DNA from: Oscillospiraceae bacterium
GTDB taxonomy: Bacteria; Bacillota; Clostridia; Oscillospirales; Ruminococcaceae
Direction of reading: 5' to 3'
DNA length: 64,000 bases
Assembly: GCA_021199855.1 (NCBI GenBank)
Contig: JAJQHD010000036.1
Span: forward strand, 91,975 to 155,974
Made by a program: the position numbers and the translations under genes. Below, in pieces: positions 60,255-64,000 of this stretch (within the stretch, counting starts at the first letter, position 1; the number at the start of each line of letters is the position of its first letter). The notes under the pieces were generated by a model that saw nothing but the letters and a program-made list of their open reading frames with translations, did not search any database and had not been told where the DNA came from.

Positions 60255-63200
60255 TTACTGGTTCGACAGCTCGACGAGGTAGTCATACCTGTTCTTAGCG
60301 TTGTCAACAGCGGAGTCGAAGAGCTTTTCTGCTCTCTCAGGATTGGACCTTGCGAGGGAGTTGTAACGAACTTCTCCCATGAGGAAGTCCTTGTACTCGG
60401 CAGTAGGAGCCTTTGAGTCGAGGTGGAACGGATTCTTACCCTCAGCGGCAAGTCTCGGATCGTATCTGTAGAGGTGCCAGTAGCCTGCGTCAACAGCCTT
60501 CTTCTCCTCGGTCTGAGCGATGCTCATGCCGCCCTTGATACCGTGGTTGATACAAGGAGCATAGCCGATGATGATTGAAGGTCCGTGGTAGCTCTCAGCC
60601 TCTGCAATAGCCTTGATGCACTGGTTGTAGTCAGCACCCATTGCAACGTGAGCAACGTAAACGTAGCCATAGGTCATTGCGATGCCAGCGAGATCCTTCT
60701 TCTTGATAGCCTTACCAGCAGCAGCGAACTGAGCGATAGCGCCAGTAGGAGTTGCCTTTGAAGCCTGTCCGCCAGTGTTGGAGTAAACTTCGGTGTCGAA
60801 TACGAAGATGTTGACGTCGATGTTCTGAGCGATAACGTGGTCTAATCCGCCGAAGCCGATATCATAAGCCCAGCCGTCGCCGCCGAAGATCCACATAGAC
60901 TTCTTTCTTAAGAAGTCCTTTTCCTTCAGAACTTCGAGAGCCTCGGGAGTACCAATCTTCGGGAGAACTTCAACGAGCTTGTCGGTAGCAACGCTGTTTG
61001 CCTGACCGTCGTCAACGGTGTTGAGGTATTCATCTACAACAGCCTTGCACTCGGGGCACTCAAGAGTCTCGGAAATCTTGCGGAGCTTAGCGATGTTTCT
61101 CTCACGGATGGTGTTCTGAGCGAGATACATACCATAGCCGAACTCAGCATTGTCCTCGAAGAGGGAGTTAGCCCAAGCAGGACCCTTGCCAGCTCTGTTG
61201 GTGGTGTAAGGAGTGGAAGGTGCGGAGCCGCCCCAGATAGAGGAGCATCCGGTTGCGTTAGCGATATACATTCTGTCGCCGAAGAGCTGGGTGACGAGCT
61301 TAGCATAAGGAGTTTCGCCACATCCTGCGCAAGCGCCGGAGAATTCGAGCATCGGCTGCTTGAACTGCGAGCCCTTGACGGTGGTGTCCTTGAACTTAGC
61401 GTGAACCTCAGGCTTGTCGTCGAGTGAACGTGCATAGTCGAAGACTTCCTGCTGAGGCATTTCGCTTTCAAGCGACTTCATAGAGAGTGCCTTCTCGCCC
61501 TTCTTGCCGGGGCATACGTTTACGCAAGAGCCACAGCCTGTGCAATCAAGAGCACTCATTGTCATTACGAAGTAGTAGCCGGGCATACCAGTTGCGGGCT
61601 TAGCCTTTGCCTTTGCGGCTTCAGGAGCATTAGCGAGCTCTTCTTCAGTCATGATTGCCGGACGGATAACAGCGTGCGGGCAAACATAAGAGCAGAAGTT
61701 GCACTGGATACAGTTGTCGGAGTTCCATGAAGGAACGTCGATAGCGATTCCTCTCTTCTCGTATGCGGCAGAGCCCTGCGGGAAGGTGCCGTCAGCATTC
61801 TTAACGAATGTGGAAACAGGAAGCTTGTCGCCCTGCTGAGCGTTGCAAGGAATGAGGATGTCGTTTACGAAGTTTACGAGAGTCTCATTCTCGCCGGTAG
61901 CCTTAGGCATACCGATTTCGGTATCGGCACTGGACTTCCAGGACTCAGGAACATTGACTTCGACAATCTGCTCACAGCCGGCGTCGATAGCGTCGTGGTT
62001 CATCTTGACGATAGCTTCACCCTTCTTTGAGTAAGAAGCGGTAGCGGCATCCTTCATGTACTGGATAGCCTCGTCAATCGGGATGATGTTAGCGAGTTTG
62101 AAGAATGCAGACTGCAAAACAGTGTTGATTCTTGATCCCAAGCCAATCTTCTTGCCGATTTCGATACCGTTGATGATGTAGAACTTGATATTGTTGTCAG
62201 CGATATATCTCTTGACCTGTCCGGGAAGCTTTTCGTCAAGCTCGTCTACTGTCCACTGGCAGTTGAGGAGGAATGTTCCGCCGGGCTTTACGTCCTGAAC
62301 TATATCGTACTTATTGATGTAGGATTCGTTATGGCAAGCGACAAAGTCAGCCTGGTTGATGAGATATGTTGACTTTATCGGAGTATCGCCGAAGCGAAGG
62401 TGAGAAACGGTGACACCGCCCGACTTCTTCGAGTCATAGGAGAAGTAAGCCTGAACGTACTTGTCGGTGTGGTCGCCGATAATCTTGATGGAGTTCTTGT
62501 TTGCGCCGACGGTACCGTCAGAGCCGAGACCCCAGAACTTGCAGGAGATAGTTCCCTTAGGAGCTGAGTCGAGCTTGCCCTGAGACTTGAGCGAAAGGTG
62601 AGTAACATCGTCGTCAATGCCGATTGTGAATCTCGGCTTGTAATCCTCACAACAAGGACAGTTGTCATAAACAGCCTTAATCTGGTCGGGAGTTGTATCC
62701 TTGGAACCGAGTCCATATCTGCCGCCTGCAACAGGGACATCAGCGAACTTAGAGCTTTTCAAAGCAGCAACTACGTCGAGATAAAGAGGCTCGCCCAAAG
62801 AGCCAGGCTCCTTGGTTCTGTCAAGAACAGAAATCATCTTGACAGTGTCAGGAATAGCCTCAACGAGCTTGTCAGCTACGAACGGTCTGTAAAGTCTTAC
62901 CTTGACAAGACCGAGCTTTTCGCCCTTAGCATTGAGGTAATCGATAGTCTCTTCAATAGTGTCACAGACTGAACCTATAGCGACGATGACCTTTTCAGCA
63001 TCGGGAGCGCCATAGTAGTTGAAGAGCTTGTAGTTGGTGCCAATCTTAGCGTTTACCTTGTCCATGTACTCCTCTACAACGCCGGGAACAGCATCATAGT
63101 AAGGATTGCAGGCTTCTCTTGCCTGGAAGAAGATGTCGGGGTTCTGAGCGGAGCCTCTGAGAACAGGGTGCTCAGGGTTGATGGAACGGCTTCTGAACTC

Positions 63201-63803
63201 TTCGAGAGCTTCCCAGTCGACCATTTCAGCAACGTCTTCCTTGTCCCAGGTCTCAATCTTCTGAATCTCGTGTGAGGTTCTGAAGCCGTCGAAGAAGTGA
63301 AGGAACGGAACTCTTGACTTGATGGTAGCGAGGTGAGCAACGGTGCCCAGGTCCATAACCTCCTGCGGGTTGGTGGAGCAGAGCATAGCAAATCCGGTCT
63401 GACGGCAGGCATAGATGTCTGAGTGGTCGCCGAAGATGTTAAGAGCATGGGATGCAACGCATCTTGCAGAAACATGGATAACGCAGGGGAGAAGCTCACC
63501 GGCAATCTTGTACATGTTCGGGATCATCAGAAGAAGACCCTGAGATGCAGTGTAGGTGGTGGTGAGAGCACCGGCTGTAAGTGAGCCATGAACTGTACCA
63601 GCGGCACCTGCCTCAGATTGCATCTCGGCAACTCTTACAGGAGTTCCGAAAAGATTTGTCTGTCCCTTTGCTGACCATGTGTCAGTTACCTCTGCCATTA
63701 CGGAAGAAGGTGTGATGGGATAGATGGCAGCTACTTCTGTGAACGGATATGACGCCCAAGCGGCAGCATTATTGCCATCCATTGTTTTCATTTTTCTTGC
63801 CAT
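60255..63803 (-). CDS. nifJ: Pyruvate:ferredoxin (flavodoxin) oxidoreductase
   Basis: 1182 residues, the usual single-chain PFOR length. It oxidises pyruvate to acetyl-CoA and CO2 and reduces ferredoxin. The N-terminal ThDP-pyrimidine domain has AAIYPITPSS (about 25-34). A two-cluster insert carries CIQCNFCSYVCP (about 690) and CTGCGSCVNVCP (about 750). The ThDP-pyrophosphate domain has CAGCGETPYAKL (about 820) and GGDGWAYDIGFGGLDHV through TEVYSNTGGQASKATP (about 965-1010). The reduced ferredoxin can go to the hydrogenase at 8.6 kb, and acetyl-CoA to AdhE or the PduL-type enzyme. Start after AAGGAGGAT. Confidence 0.97.
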   Translation of the reverse strand: MARKMKTMDGNNAAAWASYPFTEVAAIYPITPSSVMAEVTDTWSAKGQTNLFGTPVRVAEMQSEAGAAGTVHGSLTAGALTTTYTASQGLLLMIPNMYKIAGELLPCVIHVSARCVASHALNIFGDHSDIYACRQTGFAMLCSTNPQEVMDLGTVAHLATIKSRVPFLHFFDGFRTSHEIQKIETWDKEDVAEMVDWEALEEFRSRSINPEHPVLRGSAQNPDIFFQAREACNPYYDAVPGVVEEYMDKVNAKIGTNYKLFNYYGAPDAEKVIVAIGSVCDTIEETIDYLNAKGEKLGLVKVRLYRPFVADKLVEAIPDTVKMISVLDRTKEPGSLGEPLYLDVVAALKSSKFADVPVAGGRYGLGSKDTTPDQIKAVYDNCPCCEDYKPRFTIGIDDDVTHLSLKSQGKLDSAPKGTISCKFWGLGSDGTVGANKNSIKIIGDHTDKYVQAYFSYDSKKSGGVTVSHLRFGDTPIKSTYLINQADFVACHNESYINKYDIVQDVKPGGTFLLNCQWTVDELDEKLPGQVKRYIADNNIKFYIINGIEIGKKIGLGSRINTVLQSAFFKLANIIPIDEAIQYMKDAATASYSKKGEAIVKMNHDAIDAGCEQIVEVNVPESWKSSADTEIGMPKATGENETLVNFVNDILIPCNAQQGDKLPVSTFVKNADGTFPQGSAAYEKRGIAIDVPSWNSDNCIQCNFCSYVCPHAVIRPAIMTEEELANAPEAAKAKAKPATGMPGYYFVMTMSALDCTGCGSCVNVCPGKKGEKALSMKSLESEMPQQEVFDYARSLDDKPEVHAKFKDTTVKGSQFKQPMLEFSGACAGCGETPYAKLVTQLFGDRMYIANATGCSSIWGGSAPSTPYTTNRAGKGPAWANSLFEDNAEFGYGMYLAQNTIRERNIAKLRKISETLECPECKAVVDEYLNTVDDGQANSVATDKLVEVLPKIGTPEALEVLKEKDFLRKKSMWIFGGDGWAYDIGFGGLDHVIAQNIDVNIFVFDTEVYSNTGGQASKATPTGAIAQFAAAGKAIKKKDLAGIAMTYGYVYVAHVAMGADYNQCIKAIAEAESYHGPSIIIGYAPCINHGIKGGMSIAQTEEKKAVDAGYWHLYRYDPRLAAEGKNPFHLDSKAPTAEYKDFLMGEVRYNSLARSNPERAEKLFDSAVDNAKNRYDYLVELSNQ

Positions 63804-63845
63804 TAAAAATCCTCCTTGATTGATAGGATAGTTTTGAATAAGTGT

Positions 63846-63920
63846 TACGGTGTAAGCAAATGTTAGAGTGAACCATAACTGTACACCGTATATTTTATCA
63901 CAATCTCGGAAAATAGTAAA
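63846..63920 (-). promoter_or_regulatory. PFOR promoter region with inverted repeat in the leader
   Basis: On the minus strand: TTTACT (63920-63915), 17-base spacer, TAAAAT (63897-63892). Just downstream, arms ACGGTGTA and TACACCGT (about 63847-63890) enclose about 27 bases, a possible operator or leader hairpin. Confidence 0.6.
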
Positions 63921-63967
63921 GAGGAAATTGGGCTTTCAGAGAGATTTTTTGTCCGTGTTAAACTGAT

Positions 63968-64000
63968 ATGACCCAAGAAAAAGAGAAAATCCAACGAAGA
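63968..64000 (+). CDS. Possible start of a further gene (3' partial)
   Basis: ATG 63968 opens a frame (MTQEKEKIQRR) that runs off the window. There is no ribosome site before it, so it may be leaderless or not a gene. Confidence 0.25.
   Translation, partial: MTQEKEKIQRR

Overview
The window reads as a chromosomal segment of an anaerobic, fermentative, fibre- and starch-degrading Clostridia bacterium, most like gut or rumen Oscillospirales/Ruminococcaceae. The basis is the gene content (pyruvate:ferredoxin oxidoreductase, group-B-like [FeFe] hydrogenase, bifunctional AdhE), Gram-positive type lipoprotein SBPs and amylase, T-box leaders, strong AGGAGG ribosome sites and canonical TTGACA-17-TATAAT promoters. 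This placement is inference from content; no rRNA gene or other taxonomic marker is present.

Layout. 1-7.8 kb: the tail of a secreted repeat protein, a GH3 and a GH43 glycosidase for hemicellulose side chains, adhE, and a kinase-like gene in the adhE operon. 7.8-10.1 kb: divergent tmk and [FeFe] hydrogenase. 10.2-17.1 kb: a complete trpEGDCFBA operon behind a tryptophan T-box, bracketed by short palindromic repeats. 17.2-21.8 kb: an orphan solute-binding lipoprotein, a HAD phosphatase and recG (the last two divergent). 21.8-28.9 kb, mostly minus strand: an ECF sigma factor with a membrane partner between two copies of an inverted-repeat element, a PduL-type phosphotransacylase, then a PHP phosphoesterase - GT2 - YfhO cell-envelope glycosylation operon. 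29-40.2 kb: a leucine T-box followed by leuA-ilvBNCD-leuCDB and a DUF815 AAA+ ATPase. 40.2-42.4 kb: TauE/SafE exporter and a PlsC acyltransferase. 42.5-45.6 kb: an exported and a cytoplasmic GH53 endo-galactanase in tandem. 45.6-46.6 kb: a roughly 300-nt structured RNA ending in an intrinsic terminator directly in front of a PBECR4-like nuclease gene. 46.7-56 kb: an ABC sugar uptake operon (binding protein with an extra C-terminal beta domain, two permeases, ATPase), an unrecognised 606-aa enzyme-like protein, a small zinc-ribbon protein and a lipoprotein GH13 alpha-amylase. 56-60.2 kb: a surface protein gene broken by two frameshifts, a tiny antisense/holin-like-toxin module between duplicated terminators, and an AAA_14/DUF4143 ATPase. 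60.2-63.8 kb: PFOR on the minus strand.

How it works together: extracellular GH53 and GH13 enzymes plus ABC uptake feed oligosaccharides to cytoplasmic glycosidases; pyruvate goes through PFOR to acetyl-CoA and reduced ferredoxin, which can be oxidised by the hydrogenase, while AdhE makes ethanol and PduL may make acyl phosphate. Two large biosynthetic operons are each controlled by tRNA charging. The least-explained parts are the RNA-PBECR4 locus (45.6-46.6 kb), the convergent two-promoter module at 58.4-58.8 kb, the disrupted surface gene before it, and the two unrecognised genes inside the sugar uptake operon.
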